Assembly (NCBI GenBank): GCA_900556615.1
Contig: USPP01000117.1
Span: forward strand, 1 to 5,875
DNA: 5,875 bases
Reading direction: 5' to 3'
Source: an uncultured Eubacteriales bacterium
GTDB lineage: Bacteria; Bacillota; Clostridia; Oscillospirales; CAG-272
Under the pieces are notes generated by a model. It was not told where the DNA came from and made no database searches. It saw only the letters and a program-made list of their open reading frames with translations. Positions 5,197-5,875 of the stretch are shown here, in pieces (the first letter of the stretch is position 1; each line of letters opens with the position of its first letter). Position numbers and translations under genes: made by a program.

Positions 5197-5225
5197 TTGA
5201 CAAATATACAGCTTTATAGTATAAT
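5197..5225 (+). promoter_or_regulatory. Consensus sigma-A promoter of the SGNH lipoprotein gene
   Basis: TTGACA (5197-5202), 17 bases, then TATAAT (5220-5225) form a perfect consensus promoter. The start should fall near 5232, about 30 bases before the ATG. A small inverted repeat, ACATA-TGCT-TATGT (5164-5177), lies 20-33 bases upstream of the -35 in very AT-rich DNA. It is a weak candidate for an upstream regulator site. Confidence 0.85.
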
Positions 5226-5261
5226 GCATTATGAAAAACACAATGGAAAGGGTCAACTCAT

Positions 5262-5875
5262 ATGAAAATAAAAAGGAATTTTTTTGTTACACTTTTTTCT
5301 CTTTCTTTGCTATTCAATGTTATGACTTCCTGTGCAAACAACCACGAAAATACTTCCGACACCAGCGAAACAGTGCCGGAAAGTCAAATTGAAAGCATAC
5401 CCTCCAGAAAGGATGAAATAGGTTTGAAAAGCAATACTTACTACAGCATTATGAACTGCGACACGGGGCGGACAATTAAGGTGAACGGGGAAGATGAATT
5501 TCTTCTAAACCAGAACGAGGACGGCTTTTATTCTCTCACGGATAAAAATGGAAAATATTTACATTTCGCAAGCAATTCCGCTGAGCTTTCCGAAAACGAA
5601 AAATTTTTCAACATTACTCTTGATAACAGTTATAACAGATATCAGATTATTACAGACGGGGGGCTTGTACTCACGGATGATGACAAAGGGGAAACAAACG
5701 AAGCTTCTCTTTCGCTCAGGGCTTCGAAATACAGAGGGATTGAAAGCGGATGGTACTTTACCGAAGCCGGAGAGGAAAGACCTCTCAAGGTCGCTTTTGT
5801 CGGGGATTCCATAACCTGCGGCGTTTCCCCCGCGGACACCTTCGTACCCGGCGGCTTCCGTACCGAGTTGTCCTC
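5262..5875 (+). CDS. Lipoprotein with an SGNH/GDSL hydrolase domain (3' end outside window)
   Basis: The ATG at 5262 is preceded by GGAAAGGG ending 9 bases upstream. The 204 visible residues start with a lipoprotein signal: basic MKIKR, a hydrophobic stretch, and the lipobox-like MTSC with the acylated cysteine at 24. The protein should therefore be anchored on the outer face of the membrane. A polar Ser/Thr/Glu-rich linker (25-52) leads to a region at about 55-168 with repeated patterns such as YYSIMNCDTGRTIKV and FYSLTDKNGKYLHF. These suggest a beta-trefoil (ricin-like) domain, which is an inference. At 176 the SGNH fold begins with KVAFVGDSITCG, giving nucleophile Ser183, followed by GGFRTEL. 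This block I text resembles carbohydrate esterases of the CE3 type. The remaining catalytic blocks, including the Asp-His pair, lie beyond the edge. A role in deacylating plant or host glycans is plausible but unproven. Confidence 0.85.
   Translation, partial: MKIKRNFFVTLFSLSLLFNVMTSCANNHENTSDTSETVPESQIESIPSRKDEIGLKSNTYYSIMNCDTGRTIKVNGEDEFLLNQNEDGFYSLTDKNGKYLHFASNSAELSENEKFFNITLDNSYNRYQIITDGGLVLTDDDKGETNEASLSLRASKYRGIESGWYFTEAGEERPLKVAFVGDSITCGVSPADTFVPGGFRTELS

Overview
The window looks like chromosomal DNA of a low-to-mid-GC Gram-positive anaerobe, most plausibly a Ruminococcus-like member of the Clostridia. This is inferred from sigma-A type promoters close to consensus, AGGAG-type ribosome binding sites, the company of hflX and rpmE, a secreted SGNH-hydrolase lipoprotein of the kind common in fibre-degrading gut bacteria, and small fold-back repeats. 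No rRNA, tRNA or CRISPR array was seen.

Layout from left to right. Bases 1-740 (+) are the 3' part of a COG2509-type FAD-dependent dehydrogenase. Bases 741-1337 separate it from a convergent gene and hold a 178-bp MITE-like element (copy A), a second fold-back sequence with 13-bp inverted ends and a bidirectional terminator-like core, and unassigned DNA. Bases 1338-2612 (-) encode a CNNM/CorC-type membrane transporter with CBS domains. Its leader (2613-2830) is the most interesting part of the window. A fully consensus promoter is overlapped by a 19-bp palindrome and is followed by a 17-codon acidic upstream ORF and then an intrinsic terminator ahead of the gene. This is the layout of a transcription attenuator. 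Bases 2866-3241 have no convincing gene but carry a solo MITE end and a long imperfect hairpin. Bases 3242-4537 (-) encode the ribosome-associated GTPase HflX. MITE copy B (4563-4740) lies only 25 bp upstream of hflX, between it and the strong terminator of rpmE. rpmE (ribosomal protein L31, zinc-binding form) is at 4840-5046 (-) with its own promoter. A divergent gene from 5262 (+) runs off the right edge. It encodes a lipoprotein with an N-terminal domain that may be a beta-trefoil and the start of an SGNH/GDSL hydrolase domain.

Functionally this is mostly housekeeping: two ribosome-related genes (rpmE, hflX), a probable divalent-cation transporter under its own control, an oxidoreductase of unknown substrate, and a secreted esterase-like protein. 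The three minus-strand genes do not look like one operon. A strong terminator follows rpmE, and the CNNM gene has its own promoter. The candidate novelties are the attenuator-like leader with its DDD-containing peptide, and the MITE family with two full copies and one end within 4 kb, one copy occupying the probable promoter/leader region of hflX.
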